In this document: positions 34,571-45,287 of the stretch, piece by piece
How the letters are laid out: each line of letters starts with the position of its first letter
Position numbering within the stretch: position 1 is the first letter of the stretch
Assembly: GCF_027594865.1 (NCBI RefSeq)
Contig: NZ_CP089391.1
Coordinates: 5,672,501 to 5,736,500 of the forward strand
Direction of reading: 5' to 3'
DNA: 64,000 bases
From: Bradyrhizobium xenonodulans
GTDB lineage: Bacteria > Pseudomonadota > Alphaproteobacteria > Rhizobiales > Xanthobacteraceae
Translations under genes and position numbers: made by a program
The notes under the pieces: model-generated
What the model was told of the DNA's origin: nothing
Database searches by the model: none
The model's input: the letters and a program-made list of their open reading frames with translations, nothing else

Positions 34571-35883
34571 GGGATCGGATAGCCTTTCCAGACCCACTCC
34601 AGTGCGGCCGGCAGCGTTTGCGCGATTGTAGGACGATCGACGTGCTTGGCGTTGCGCACGAACAGGAACTGGTAGTGGTAGCCCTTTTCCGCCAGCACCT
34701 TGGCCATCAGCGCGTTCGACAGGGTCCAGTCGTGCATGCCGTCAGGAATGGTGGGATTTGGATAGAACAGATCCTGGTCGCCGCCGAAGAACCAGAAGCG
34801 GATCGGCTTCGTCGGCGCGGCGACGATCAGCGGCACGCCGGGCGGATCGGCCGGCGTCAGCACGCCGGCCTTCGAGATGAGATTGGGACCGGCCGGCCCC
34901 GTCCACGCGCTGTGATATTCCCAGGCACCGCCGCGCAGCGACGGATCGTGCGGCCATTGCTGGTTGACCATCGTCGGCGAGAAAGCCAGCACGCGGTGAT
35001 AGAGATCGGGATAGAACCACGCCATGGTGAAGGCGGCGGCCCCGCTCGAGCTCAGCCCCATGGTCGCGCGCCCGTCAGGATTTCCGGTCAGCTTGACGTC
35101 GGCGTTCTTCTCGACGACCGGCAGCACCTCGTGCTCGACGAACTGCGCATAGGCCCCTGACACCGTGTCATATTCGCGGCCGCGCTGGCTGCCTTGCGCG
35201 TCCTGGCCGCCATTGCCGATCTGGATCGCGATCATCGGCGGCACGCGCCGCTGCGCGATCAGATTGTCGAGCGTGGTGGCGAGGTCCTTGTAGGCATTGG
35301 AGCCGCCGTCGCCGACCACGATGAACGGCGCCTCGGTGCCGCGCACATATTGCGCCGGCACGTAGACGTCGATCGTTCGCGACCAGATGCCGGGATGGCT
35401 GGTGGTGACGATCATGTGCGACTTGTCGTCCGGTGCGGTCACGGTCGTCATGATCGAGGAATTGGTGCAGCCGGCGACGTCGTCGCGGATCAGGCCGGGA
35501 TTGTAGATCGTGCTGTCTTTCGACGAGAGCGTGAAGGACTTCGTCGTGCCGCGCGGCACGCCCTCCTTCACAATCGTCTCCGGCGCGGGATTGTGGGTGG
35601 GCCCGATGATGAAATTGCCCTCGGCGCCGGGCGGCGGAAGCGTTCCATCGGGCAACTCCGTCGCGCGCGGATAGTTGGCGCTCGCTGGATCGCGCGCCGG
35701 CGGCGCCGTCTTGAAGTCGAGACCCGTCGTGTCGATGAAGAACGGTGCTGCCTTGTCGGTGGTGTTGGCGCCGGGCGGCACGGCCATGTTCTGAGTGACG
35801 CAGGCCGGCTGCGACAGCGCAATCGAAGTCGAGGAGACAACGGAAATAAGCGCCCCCGCAAGGACGGACAATGAATTGGTCAT
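34567..35883 (-). CDS. Exported alpha/beta-hydrolase, enterochelin-esterase-like
   Basis: A 438-residue secreted hydrolase. The signal peptide begins at the ATG at 35883 and ends near IALSQ. After a 150-residue N-terminal part comes the esterase D-type fold: RTIDVYVPAQY, the oxyanion strand PFIVVGDGG, the nucleophile elbow in MGLSSSGAAAF, and late acid and His candidates in GGDQDLFY and RNAKHVDR. Family members hydrolyse siderophores or other esters. The adjacent remnant of a TonB receptor fits a former siderophore locus, though this is inference. Substrate unknown. Confidence 0.8.
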   Translation of the reverse strand: MTNSLSVLAGALISVVSSTSIALSQPACVTQNMAVPPGANTTDKAAPFFIDTTGLDFKTAPPARDPASANYPRATELPDGTLPPPGAEGNFIIGPTHNPAPETIVKEGVPRGTTKSFTLSSKDSTIYNPGLIRDDVAGCTNSSIMTTVTAPDDKSHMIVTTSHPGIWSRTIDVYVPAQYVRGTEAPFIVVGDGGSNAYKDLATTLDNLIAQRRVPPMIAIQIGNGGQDAQGSQRGREYDTVSGAYAQFVEHEVLPVVEKNADVKLTGNPDGRATMGLSSSGAAAFTMAWFYPDLYHRVLAFSPTMVNQQWPHDPSLRGGAWEYHSAWTGPAGPNLISKAGVLTPADPPGVPLIVAAPTKPIRFWFFGGDQDLFYPNPTIPDGMHDWTLSNALMAKVLAEKGYHYQFLFVRNAKHVDRPTIAQTLPAALEWVWKGYPIP

Positions 35884-36152
35884 GTCAGCTCCCGGTAACG
35901 ACAAGTCTTCGTGGCTCGTCTTGACGCAAAGTATGGCGGACCACTCGCATGCGGTCAAACGACGGTCGTCCGCTTTGTAGCCATAGCCGCCATGCTCAAA
36001 ACGGGACAGGGGCCGTTATTCCGCGCATGGCGCCAAATTTTGAAGGCACCAAGCCGTTGCTGCCGCACCTTGCTCAACGTAGTTTGCGCACCGATCGAGA
36101 CGGACGAAAACCGCGCCCGATCAAACGACAAGAACAATCTGGGAGGCAAATC

Positions 36153-37037
36153 ATGAAGAAGCTCGCGGCCGCGCTGTGCGCGCTGGCACTGTTCGCAACG
36201 GGCGCGCAGGCGCAGACCATCAAGGATTTCCTGGCAACGGTCATGCAGAAATGGACGGCGCCGTTCGAGCCGTTCCAGCTGATCGGCAACATCTATTATG
36301 TCGGGACCGAAGGCATCGCCGTCTATGTCATCAAGACCTCGCAGGGCCTGATCCTGATGGACACCGCGATGCCCCAGTCGACCGGCATGATCAAGGACAA
36401 CATCGCGAAGCTCGGCTTCAAGGTCGCCAATATCAAGATCATCCTCAACTCGCACGCCCATCTCGACCACACCGGCGGCTTTGCCGAGATCAGGAAAGAA
36501 ACCGGCGCGCAGCTCATCGCCGGCGAACGCGACAAGCCGCTGCTCGAAGGCGGCTACTATCCGGGCGACGAAAAGAACGAGGACCTTGCCTTCCCCGCTG
36601 TGAAGGTCGATCGCACCGTGAAGGAAGGCGACAAGGTCACGCTCGGCGACACCACGTTGACGGCACATGCAACGCCCGGTCATTCGCCGGGCTGCACGAG
36701 CTGGGAAATGAGCGTCAAGGACGGCAATCAGGATCGCGAGGTGCTGTTCTTCTGCAGCGGCACGGTGGCGCTGAACCGGCTGGTCGGCCAACCGACCTAT
36801 CCCGGCATCGTCGACGATTACCGCGCGACCTACACCAAAGTGAAGGCGATGAAGATCGACGTGCTGCTCGGGCCGCATCCGGAAGTCTATGGCATGCAGG
36901 CCAAGCGCGCGGAGATGAAGGACGGCGCACCGAACCCGTTCGTCAAGCCGGGTGAGCTTGCGACCTATGCAACCAGCCTGTCGGAGGATTTCGACAAGCA
37001 GCTCGCCAAGCAGACGGCGGCGCTGGAGAAGAAATAG
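36153..37037 (+). CDS. Subclass B3 metallo-beta-lactamase, BJP type
   Basis: A 294-residue periplasmic zinc enzyme that opens beta-lactam rings. The ATG at 36153 follows GGGAGG; the signal peptide ends at AQAQ (residue 21). B3 zinc ligands are visible: His101, His103, Asp105 and His106 (HAHLDH), His177 (PGHSPG) and His242 (GPHPEV). The sequence is very like my recollection of BJP-1 from Bradyrhizobium japonicum, a natural chromosomal enzyme with carbapenem-hydrolysing activity. No mobile element is adjacent, so it looks resident rather than acquired. Confidence 0.93.
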   Translation: MKKLAAALCALALFATGAQAQTIKDFLATVMQKWTAPFEPFQLIGNIYYVGTEGIAVYVIKTSQGLILMDTAMPQSTGMIKDNIAKLGFKVANIKIILNSHAHLDHTGGFAEIRKETGAQLIAGERDKPLLEGGYYPGDEKNEDLAFPAVKVDRTVKEGDKVTLGDTTLTAHATPGHSPGCTSWEMSVKDGNQDREVLFFCSGTVALNRLVGQPTYPGIVDDYRATYTKVKAMKIDVLLGPHPEVYGMQAKRAEMKDGAPNPFVKPGELATYATSLSEDFDKQLAKQTAALEKK

Positions 37038-37051
37038 CGGCCGTAGTGTCT

Positions 37052-37083
37052 CTTCACCTCTCCCGCCGCGGGGAGAGGTGAAG
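37052..37083. terminator. Hairpin after the beta-lactamase gene
   Basis: A perfect 13-bp stem (CTTCACCTCTCCC, 37052-37064, with 37071-37083) begins 15 bases past the stop. It is also of the same sequence type as the hairpin at 5803 (CTCTCCC arms), so it may be a dispersed palindrome used as a 3' end. The remaining bases to 37364 hold no other gene. Confidence 0.6.
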
Positions 37084-37364
37084 CACATGCGCCGGCTGCC
37101 CCGCGGCAATACGCAGCGCCGCGCCGTCGCCGATCTGCATGGTTAGCAGGTGGTAGCTATGGTGATTTCGGACAGCTCGGGCCCGAGACGCATGCATCCG
37201 CCACGAAATATCCTTAACGGGGTCTCACCAGCGCACGTGGCCGGAAAATTTCGCGGCAGCGTACAACCGGCGCGGGCTTCTTGAGCATCCCCCACCTAAC
37301 GCGACCTTTACCCCCACTGTGCAAGATCGTCGCTGTTTTGAAGGGATTCGGGGCTCGTATTGCA

Positions 37365-39372
37365 ATGCCTGTCGCCAGTTTGAAATCTCATCTCGCCGCC
37401 GCGATGGCTCTGTTTCGCGTCCCCGCAGACAACCCGGACCTGACGCGCGCACAGTTCGCCGCCTTCTCCAAGCAGGTCCCGTTGCTCTACTTCCTCCTCA
37501 TGAGCAACTCGATCGCGGTCGCCTACACCTATGTCAACGTGGCGCCGGACTGGCTGACGATGATCGTGCCGAGCGTGCTGACCGTGCTCGCCGCGCTTCG
37601 CACCTTCTGGTGGCTGCGCCAGCGCCATCTCGTGCGCAGCGATGCCGACATCCTGCGCAATCTGCGCGCCACCAACTGGATGACATTGCCGATCGGCGCC
37701 GGCTTCACGGCGTGGTCTTTCGCGCTCTATCCCTACGGCGACCCCTTCGCCAAGAGCCAGGTCGCCTTCTACATGGCCGTGACCGTGATCGGCTGCATCT
37801 TCTCGCTGATGCATTTGCGTTCGGCGGCGCTGATCGTGACGCTGGTCGTCGACGTGCCCTATGTGCTGTTCTTCTTCGCGACGGGCGAGCCGACGCTGAA
37901 GGCGATCGCGGTCAACAACCTTCTCGTCTCCGGCGCGATGGTGACGGTGCTGTTCATCTACTACCGCGACTTCGCCGATCTCGTCGCCAACCGCAAGTCG
38001 CTGCTGGCGCAGCAGGCCGCAACGCAGGCGCTCTCGGACGAGAACTTCCGCCTCGCCAATCTCGATTCCCTCACGGAGCTGCCGAACCGCCGCCGCTTCT
38101 TCGCCGAGCTGTCGAGCGCCTTCACCGACGCCGAGCGGAGGAATATTCGCGTCGCGGTGGGGATCATCGACCTCGACGGCTTCAAGCCGATCAACGACAA
38201 TTACGGCCATTCGGTCGGCGATCGCGTCCTGATCGAAGCCGGTCGCCGCATCCGCGAAGTTTGCGAAGGCTTTGGCCCGCAGCGCGTGGAATTTGCCCGG
38301 CTTGGCGGCGACGAGTTCGGTCTCGTCGTATGCGGCGATCCCGACGACACGGACCTGGCACGGCTCGGCGAACGCATCGGCGACCAGGTCAAGCTGCCAT
38401 ACCAGCTCGACACCGCCCATACCGGCCTGTCCTGCTCGATCGGCTTTGCGCTATTTCCGGATTCCTCGACGACGTCGGAAGCGCTCTATGAATGCGCGGA
38501 CTACTCGCTCTATCACGCCAAGCGCCATCTGCGCGGCCGTACCGTGATCTTCTCGAGCGAGCTCGAGGCCGAGATCCGCAGCCGCGGCGTCATCGAGAAT
38601 CTCTTGCGCACCTCCGATTTCGGCGCCGAGATGGGGCTGGTGTTCCAGCCGATCGTGGACGCCATGAGCGAGCACACCGCGGGCTTCGAGACGCTGGCGC
38701 GCTGGAACAGCCCCCGCCTCGGCTGGGTCTCCGGCCGACTTCATTCCGGCCGCCGAGCGCATCGGCCTGATCCGGCCGCTGACCCAGGCGCTGCTCGCGC
38801 GCGCGCTCGCCACCGCCACGACCTGGCCCGATCAAATCCGCCTGTCGTTCAACCTCTCCGCCCACGACGTCTGCGCGGCCGAGGGCATCCTGCCGCTGAT
38901 CTCGATCATCGAGAAGAGCGGGTTGCCGCCGCACCGGATCGATTTCGAGATCACCGAAACTGCCGTCACCTTCGACTTCGCGCGCGCGCAGCAGTCGATC
39001 GCGACGCTGAAAGCGATGGGCTGCGGCATCTCGCTGGACGATTTCGGCACCGGTTATTCCTCGCTGAGCCACGTGCACCGGCTGCCGCTCGACAAGATCA
39101 AGGTCGACCGCAGCTTCGTCGCCGACATCAACGAAAATCCGGTGAGCCACAAGATCATCAAGTCTCTCGCCGGCCTGTGCGACGACATGGAGATCGCCTG
39201 CGTCGCCGAGGGTGTCGAAACCCGCGCCCAGCTCGACAGCCTGCGCCGCCTGGGATGCGACTTCATCCAGGGCTACTACTTCGCAAAGCCGATGCCGGCC
39301 GATGCGATCGGCGATTATCTGGCGGCGGAGCGGCTACGCCTCGAAGGCAGTGCGGCCAGGGTCGTGGCCTGA
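37365..39372 (+). pseudogene. Membrane-anchored GGDEF-EAL protein with a frameshift
   Basis: This would be a c-di-GMP enzyme of about 669 residues. The N-terminal 210 residues have about five membrane segments, then a GGDEF domain with intact motif (RLGGDEFGLVV), then an EAL domain that starts with GFETLARWN. At about 38730-38734 the frame shifts: the first frame turns into Arg/Pro-rich nonsense, while the next frame continues at once with ADFIPAAERIGLIRPL and keeps DDFGTGYSSL and KVDRSFV to a stop at 39372. A net +1 (or -2) change explains it. The broken gene could still make the membrane-GGDEF part. A sequencing error is possible. Confidence 0.8.
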
Positions 39373-39379
39373 GGCGCGC

Positions 39380-41050
39380 TTACTTCCCAAGGCTCGGCAG
39401 GTCGAGCCCCTTCTCGCGCGCACAGTCGATCGCGATGTCGTAGCCAGCATCCGCATGGCGCATGACGCCGCTGGCGGGATCGTTCCAGAGCACGCGCTCG
39501 ATCCGCTTGGCCGCTTCCGGCGTGCCGTCGGCGACGATCACCATGCCGGCGTGCTGGGAATAGCCGATGCCGACGCCGCCGCCATGGTGCAGCGAGACCC
39601 AGGTCGCGCCGCTGGCGCAATTGAGCAGCGCGTTGAGCAGGGGCCAGTCGGACACCGCATCCGAACCGTCCTTCATCGCCTCGGTTTCGCGGTTGGGGCT
39701 TGCCACCGAGCCGCTGTCGAGATGATCGCGGCCGATCACGATCGGCGCTTTCAATTCACCGCGCGCCACCATCTCATTGAAGGCAAGGCCCAGGCGATGG
39801 CGATCACCGAGCCCGACCCAGCAGATCCGCGCCGGCAGCCCCTGAAACTTAATGCGCTCCCTGGCCATGTCGAGCCAGTTATGCAGATGCTTGTCGTCGG
39901 GCATCAGCTCCTTGACCTTGGCGTCGGTCCTGAAAATGTCCTCGGGATCGCCCGACAGCGCGGCCCAGCGGAACGGCCCGACACCGCGGCAGAACAGCGG
40001 GCGGATATAGGCGGGCACGAAGCCGGGGAAATCGAAGGCGTTCTTCAGGCCCATGTCCTGCGCCATCTGGCGGATGTTGTTGCCGTAGTCGAGCGTCGGA
40101 ATGCCCTGCGCATGGAAATCCAGCATGGCCTGGACGTGTTCGACCATCGAGGTTTTTGAGGCGCGCTCCACGGCCTTCGGGTCAGACGCGCGCTTGGTGT
40201 CCCAATCGGCCAGCGACCAACCCTTCGGCAAGTAACCGTTGATCGGATCATGCGCGCTGGTCTGGTCGGTGACGATGTCGGGCTTGACGCCGCGGCGCAC
40301 CAGCTCCGGAAAGATCTCGGCGGCATTGCCGAGCAGGCCGACCGAGACCGCCTTCTTCGTCTGTGCTGCCTCGGCCATAATCGCGAGCGCCTCGTCGAGC
40401 GTCGCAGCCTGCCGATCGAGATAGCCGGTGCACAGCCGCATCTCGATGCGGCTCGGCTGGCATTCGACGGCGAGCATCGACGCTCCGGCCATGGTCGCGG
40501 CCAGCGGCTGCGCGCCGCCCATCCCGCCGAGACCAGCGGTCAGGATCCATTTGCCGGCGAGGCTGCCGCCGTAATGACGTCGGCCGACCTCGACGAAGGT
40601 CTCGTAAGTGCCCTGCACGATGCCCTGGCTGCCGATGTAGATCCAGGAGCCGGCCGTCATCTGGCCGTACATCATCAGGCCCAGGCGATCGAGCTCGTTG
40701 AAATGATCGAGCGTCGCCCAGTGCGGCACGATGTTGGAGTTCGCGATCAGCACGCGCGGCGCATCGGCATGGGTGCGGAACACGCCGACCGGCTTGCCGG
40801 ACTGGACAAGCAGCGTCTGGTCGGCTTCCAGCTTGCGCAAAGCGTCGGTGATCCGGTCAAAACTCTCCCAGTCGCGCGCGGCGCGGCCGATGCCGCCATA
40901 GACCACGAGCTCGCTCGGACGCTCCGCGACATCGGGATCGAGATTGTTCATCAGCATGCGCAAGGGCGCTTCCGTCAGCCAGCTCTTGGCGCTGATGTCG
41001 CTGCCGCGGGGCGCGCGGATGGTGCGGTCGTTATCCAGTCGGCGGTTCAT
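39380..41050 (-). CDS. hutU: Urocanate hydratase
   Basis: A 556-residue cytoplasmic enzyme that turns urocanate into imidazolonepropionate using tightly bound NAD+. Conserved blocks include [30 protein letters not shown], the [16 protein letters not shown] nucleotide region and [25 protein letters not shown] near the C-terminus. Length is that of the family. It is the last gene of hutI-hutH-hutU, 9 bases after hutH. Its 3' end lies 7 bases from the disrupted GGDEF-EAL gene. Confidence 0.97.
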   Translation of the reverse strand: MNRRLDNDRTIRAPRGSDISAKSWLTEAPLRMLMNNLDPDVAERPSELVVYGGIGRAARDWESFDRITDALRKLEADQTLLVQSGKPVGVFRTHADAPRVLIANSNIVPHWATLDHFNELDRLGLMMYGQMTAGSWIYIGSQGIVQGTYETFVEVGRRHYGGSLAGKWILTAGLGGMGGAQPLAATMAGASMLAVECQPSRIEMRLCTGYLDRQAATLDEALAIMAEAAQTKKAVSVGLLGNAAEIFPELVRRGVKPDIVTDQTSAHDPINGYLPKGWSLADWDTKRASDPKAVERASKTSMVEHVQAMLDFHAQGIPTLDYGNNIRQMAQDMGLKNAFDFPGFVPAYIRPLFCRGVGPFRWAALSGDPEDIFRTDAKVKELMPDDKHLHNWLDMARERIKFQGLPARICWVGLGDRHRLGLAFNEMVARGELKAPIVIGRDHLDSGSVASPNRETEAMKDGSDAVSDWPLLNALLNCASGATWVSLHHGGGVGIGYSQHAGMVIVADGTPEAAKRIERVLWNDPASGVMRHADAGYDIAIDCAREKGLDLPSLGK

Positions 41051-41059
41051 GTAGACCTC

Positions 41060-42619
41060 TTAGTCAAGTCTCGGAAACGGATCGGATGGAAACGCGGCGA
41101 TCGCCGCCGCCGGCAGTGAGTCGGCTTCAATCAGCCCAGCCGCTTTGGCGAGATCGCCGGCCATGTAGCGATCGGCCCCAAGCGCGGGCACCTGCTCGCG
41201 AAGCATGGCAATGACGGCGACGAGCGGCGCGCTGGTCGCATGAGGCGCGCGCAGCGTGATGCCTTGCGCTGCGACCAGAAGCTCGATTCCCAAAATCGCG
41301 GCGAGATTGTCGGCCATGTCGGAGAGGCGCCGCGCAGCATGCGCAGCCATCGAGACGTGATCTTCCTGGTTAGCGCTGGTCGGTGTCGAGTCGATCGAGC
41401 AGGCCGAAGCGCGCTGCTTGTTCTCGGCGTAGAGCGCGGCCGCCGTCACCTCGGCGATCATGAAGCCGGAATTGACGCCGGGGTCGGGTGTCAGGAACGG
41501 CGGCAGGCCGAAATTGAGCGCGGGATCGACCAGTGTCGCGATGCGCCGCTCGCTGATCGCGCCGATCTCCGACAACGCCAGCGCAATCGCGTCGGCGGCA
41601 AAGGCGACCGGCTCGGCGTGGAAATTGCCGCCGGAGACGATCTCTCCGGTGTCGACCAGAACCAGTGGATTATCAGTGACGGCATTGGCCTCGACGATCA
41701 ACGTGCGCGCGGCCTGCGTGATCAGGTCGAGCGCCGCGCCCGCGACCTGGGGCTGGCAGCGCAGGCAATAGGGATCCTGCACCCGCTCGTCGCCTTCGAG
41801 ATGCGACAGGCGGATGTCGCTGCCTTCAAGCAGTGCGGTCAGGGTCGCGGCCGCGGCGATCTGCCCGGCATGGCCGCGCAGCGCCTGGATCTCGGGTCGG
41901 AACGGCGCCGTCGAGGCCATCGCCGCATCGACAGACAGCGCACCTGTCACGAGGGCGGCGCGCGCCAGGCCAAATGCGCGCAGCACGGCGGAAATGGCAT
42001 AGGCGGTGGAGAACTGCGTGCCGTTGATCAGCGCGAGCCCTTCCTTGGGGCCGAGCGTCAGCGGCGCGAGGCCAGTGGCGGCGAGCGCCTCACTGCCGGA
42101 CACGGTCTTGCCCTCGACGATCGCCTGTCCTTCGCCGATCATCACCGCGGTCATATGCGCGAGCGGCGCGAGATCACCGGAAGCGCCGACCGAGCCCTGC
42201 TGCGGCACCAGCGGATAGACGCCCCGCGTCAGCATGTCCTGCAACTGCTCGATCACCTCGCGGCGCACGCCGGAGGCGCCACGCCCGAGCGAGACGATCT
42301 TCAGCGCCATCATCAAACGGACGATCGGCGCGGGCGTCGCCGGGCCGACGCCGCAGCAATGCGAGACGATGAGATTGCGCTGGAGCAGCGCGGTCTGGTC
42401 CGGCGGAATACGCTTTGACGCGAGCTTTCCGAAGCCGGTGTTGATGCCGTAGACGGGGGTGTCAGCTCGCGCGGCCTTCGCGACGATCTCCGCCGCCGCA
42501 TCGACGCGCGGCCAGAACGAGGGATCGAGCACGACCGATTGCCCGGCGAGCACGCGCGCGAGATCGTCGAGGCTGACCGTTCCCGGTTTGACGACGATAG
42601 CTGCGCCCTGCTCCGTCAC
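41060..42619 (-). CDS. hutH: Histidine ammonia-lyase
   Basis: A 519-residue enzyme that removes ammonia from L-histidine to give urocanate. The tripeptide that forms its electrophilic MIO cofactor is seen in [14 protein letters not shown]. Other family blocks are [12 protein letters not shown] and [18 protein letters not shown] at 42619 is preferred because GGAGGGG lies just upstream and the gene then overlaps the hutI stop by 4 bases; an ATG at 42631 would lie directly on that site. Confidence 0.96.
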   Translation of the reverse strand: MTEQGAAIVVKPGTVSLDDLARVLAGQSVVLDPSFWPRVDAAAEIVAKAARADTPVYGINTGFGKLASKRIPPDQTALLQRNLIVSHCCGVGPATPAPIVRLMMALKIVSLGRGASGVRREVIEQLQDMLTRGVYPLVPQQGSVGASGDLAPLAHMTAVMIGEGQAIVEGKTVSGSEALAATGLAPLTLGPKEGLALINGTQFSTAYAISAVLRAFGLARAALVTGALSVDAAMASTAPFRPEIQALRGHAGQIAAAATLTALLEGSDIRLSHLEGDERVQDPYCLRCQPQVAGAALDLITQAARTLIVEANAVTDNPLVLVDTGEIVSGGNFHAEPVAFAADAIALALSEIGAISERRIATLVDPALNFGLPPFLTPDPGVNSGFMIAEVTAAALYAENKQRASACSIDSTPTSANQEDHVSMAAHAARRLSDMADNLAAILGIELLVAAQGITLRAPHATSAPLVAVIAMLREQVPALGADRYMAGDLAKAAGLIEADSLPAAAIAAFPSDPFPRLD

Positions 42620-43830
42620 TGTCCCCTCCATACCCGCCGGTGCAGCGGATTGAAGCCGATGCGATAGACCAGTTCGGCCGGCCGCTCGATGTCCCAGATC
42701 GAGAGGTCGCACCATTTCCCGGCCTCCAGCGTGCCGGTCTCATGGAGCACACCGAGTGCACGCGCGCCTTCGCGGGTGACGCCGGCGAGGCATTCGACGA
42801 CATTCATCCGGAACAGCGTCGCGCCCATATTCATCGCGAGCAGAAGCGAGGTCAGCGGCGAGCTGCCGGGATTGCAATCGGTGGCGAGCGCCATGGGAAC
42901 GCCGTGCTTGCGGAACGTCTCGACCGGCGGCTTCTGCGTCTCGCGGATGAAATAGAACGCGCCCGGCAGCAGCACGGCGACCGTTCCGGCCTTCGCCATC
43001 GCGGCGGCGCCGGCTTCATCAGTATGTTCGAGGTGATCGGCGGAGAGCGCGGAGAATTTTGCGGCGAGCGCAGCACCGCCGAGGTTCGAGAGCTGATCCG
43101 CATGAAGTTTTACGGGCAGTCCGAGTGCCCTCGCCGTCTCGAATACGCGCGCCGTCTGCTCGGCCGAGAACGCGATGCCCTCCATGAAGGCATCGACGGC
43201 ATCGGCAAGGCCGGCCTTTGTCACCGCGGGCAGCATCTCCTTGCAGACGAGATCGATGTAGCGATCCTTGTCACCATCGGCTTCAACCGGCAGCGCATGC
43301 GCGCCGAGGAAGGACGTGCGGATCGCCACCGGCCGCCGACGACCGAGGCTGCGCGCGGCGGCGAGCTGGCGCATCTCGGTCTCGGTATCGAGGCCGTAGC
43401 CGGACTTGATCTCGACCGTGGTCGCGCCCTCGCCGATCAGCGCATCGAGTCGCGGCAGCGCGCTGGCGACGAGCTCGGCCTCGTTGGCCTTGCGCGTCGC
43501 GGCGACCGTCGAGACGATGCCGCCGCCGGCACGCGCGATTTCTTCGTAGCTTGCGCCCTTCAAACGCAGCTCGAATTCATGGGCACGATTGCCGCCATAG
43601 ACGAGATGGGTGTGACAGTCGACGAGGCCCGGCGTGATCCAGCGCCCCTCGCAATCAATCCGCTTGATCGCGTCCGCATCAACAGGAAAATCCGCCGCCG
43701 CCCCCGCGTAGACGATGTGGCCGCCGCGCGCTGCGATCAGGCCATGCTCGATCTCGCCGAGATCGGGGCGGTCGGCCCGCATCGTGGCGAGCCGGACATT
43801 GTGCCAGATTCGATCGAAGCGCTCTGCCAT
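42616..43830 (-). CDS. hutI: Imidazolonepropionase
   Basis: A 404-residue metal-dependent amidohydrolase that opens imidazolonepropionate to N-formimidoyl-glutamate. Metal ligands are in [11 protein letters not shown] near residue 70, and further in KLHADQLSN and [10 protein letters not shown]. It is the first gene of the minus-strand hut group and faces the palindrome at 43875. Start ATG at 43830. Confidence 0.96.
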   Translation of the reverse strand: MAERFDRIWHNVRLATMRADRPDLGEIEHGLIAARGGHIVYAGAAADFPVDADAIKRIDCEGRWITPGLVDCHTHLVYGGNRAHEFELRLKGASYEEIARAGGGIVSTVAATRKANEAELVASALPRLDALIGEGATTVEIKSGYGLDTETEMRQLAAARSLGRRRPVAIRTSFLGAHALPVEADGDKDRYIDLVCKEMLPAVTKAGLADAVDAFMEGIAFSAEQTARVFETARALGLPVKLHADQLSNLGGAALAAKFSALSADHLEHTDEAGAAAMAKAGTVAVLLPGAFYFIRETQKPPVETFRKHGVPMALATDCNPGSSPLTSLLLAMNMGATLFRMNVVECLAGVTREGARALGVLHETGTLEAGKWCDLSIWDIERPAELVYRIGFNPLHRRVWRGQ

Positions 43831-43874
43831 GCAACGGTCCCTTCGCGAAGTCCCTGCGCCCTGGGATGCTTGAC

Positions 43875-43894
43875 TTATATGTCTAGACATATAA
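43875..43894. promoter_or_regulatory. Probable HutC operator
   Basis: TTATATGTCTAGACATATAA is a perfect 20-bp palindrome in the 98-bp gap between divergent hutI and hutF. GntR/HutC-family repressors bind AT-rich palindromes with a TGT...ACA core, and hutC lies in the plus-strand operon. One site here could control both directions, with urocanate as the likely inducer. TATAAT at 43890-43895 overlaps its right edge and may be the -10 of hutF. Confidence 0.8.
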
Positions 43895-43928
43895 TCGTAA
43901 GGCGGTTCTGTCCAGCCGGCGTGTCATC

Positions 43929-45287
43929 ATGTCCCGACTGCATTTTGCCTCCGCGCTCCTGCCCTCGGGCTGGGCCAATGACGTGCAGGTGGTGATCACC
44001 TCCGGCGCGATCGCCGAGGTGACGCCGGACGTAGCGCCGGCCGCAGGCGACGAGCGCCGCGGAATCGCACTTCCGGGATTGGCGAGCCTGCACAGTCACG
44101 CTTTCCAGCGCGGCATGGCGGGGCTTGCCGAACTGCGCGGCGACTCGACCGATACGTTCTGGACCTGGCGCGAGACGATGTACCGCTTCGCGCTGGCGAT
44201 GACGCCGGATGACGTGACCGCCGTCGCAACGCAGCTGTATGTCGAGATGCTGGAGCAGGGTTTTACCCGCGTCGGCGAATTCCATTATCTGCACCACGAT
44301 CGCGACGGTTCGCACTATGTCGACCCCGGTGAAATGGCTGCGCGCATTGCGCAGGCTGCCGAAGCCTCAGGCATCGCGTTGACGCTGCTGCCGAGTTTTT
44401 ATGCGCATGGCTCCTTCGGCGGCGCAGCGCCGCATGACGGTCAGCGCCGCTTCATCTGCACGGTCGATCAATTCGCCGCGCTGATGGCGGCGTCGCGCAA
44501 GGCCATCGGACACTTGCCGGACGCCAATATCGGCATCGCGCCGCACAGCCTGCGCGCGGTGACGCCGGACGAGCTTGCGGCGATCATTCCGCTCGCGGAT
44601 GGCGGGCCGGTGCACATTCATGCCGCCGAGCAGGTGAAGGAAGTCGAGGATTGCCTGGCCTGGTCGGGACGGCGTCCGGTGCAATGGCTGCTGGAGCACG
44701 CGCCCGTCGATCGGCGCTGGTGCCTGATCCACGCGACCCACATGACGGATGAGGAAATCAGCGCATTCGCCGCCACCGGCGCGGTGGCAGGCCTCTGTCC
44801 CATCACCGAAGCGAGCCTCGGCGACGGCATCTTCCCGGCGCGCGAATTTCTCGCGGCCGGCGGCGCGTTCGGTGTGGGCACCGATTCCAACGTGCTGGTC
44901 GGCGTCACCGACGAATTGCGCCAACTCGAATACGGCCAGCGGCTCAAGCATCGCCAGCGTAATGTCCTCTCCGGCGGCGCCGGCCGCTCGACGGGACGCA
45001 CACTGTTCGACGAGGCTCTTGCGGGCGGCTCGCGAGCGCTGGCACAAGCGACCGTCGGTCTCGTGCCCGGCGCGCGCGCCGACATCGTCACGCTCGACGC
45101 CGCGCATCCGTCGCTGGCCGGGCGCTCCCACGACGCACTCATCGACGGCTGGATCTTCGCGGCAGGCAGCGGTGCGATTGATTGCGTGTGGGCTGGCGGC
45201 CACAAGGTCGTCGAGGGCGGCCGGCACAGGCTGCGCGAGACGGCCCGCCAGCGCTTCAACGCAGCGGTACAGAGGCTCATCGCATGA
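43929..45287 (+). CDS. hutF: Formimidoylglutamate deiminase
   Basis: A 452-residue amidohydrolase that converts N-formimidoyl-glutamate to N-formyl-glutamate and ammonia. Metal-site blocks are LASLHSHAFQRGMAG near residue 55, HIHAAEQVKEVEDC in the middle, and GTDSNVLVG. Its presence means the organism uses the five-step histidine route, which needs an N-formylglutamate deformylase (HutG); that gene is not in the window. It overlaps hutC by 4 bases. Confidence 0.95.
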   Translation: MSRLHFASALLPSGWANDVQVVITSGAIAEVTPDVAPAAGDERRGIALPGLASLHSHAFQRGMAGLAELRGDSTDTFWTWRETMYRFALAMTPDDVTAVATQLYVEMLEQGFTRVGEFHYLHHDRDGSHYVDPGEMAARIAQAAEASGIALTLLPSFYAHGSFGGAAPHDGQRRFICTVDQFAALMAASRKAIGHLPDANIGIAPHSLRAVTPDELAAIIPLADGGPVHIHAAEQVKEVEDCLAWSGRRPVQWLLEHAPVDRRWCLIHATHMTDEEISAFAATGAVAGLCPITEASLGDGIFPAREFLAAGGAFGVGTDSNVLVGVTDELRQLEYGQRLKHRQRNVLSGGAGRSTGRTLFDEALAGGSRALAQATVGLVPGARADIVTLDAAHPSLAGRSHDALIDGWIFAAGSGAIDCVWAGGHKVVEGGRHRLRETARQRFNAAVQRLIA

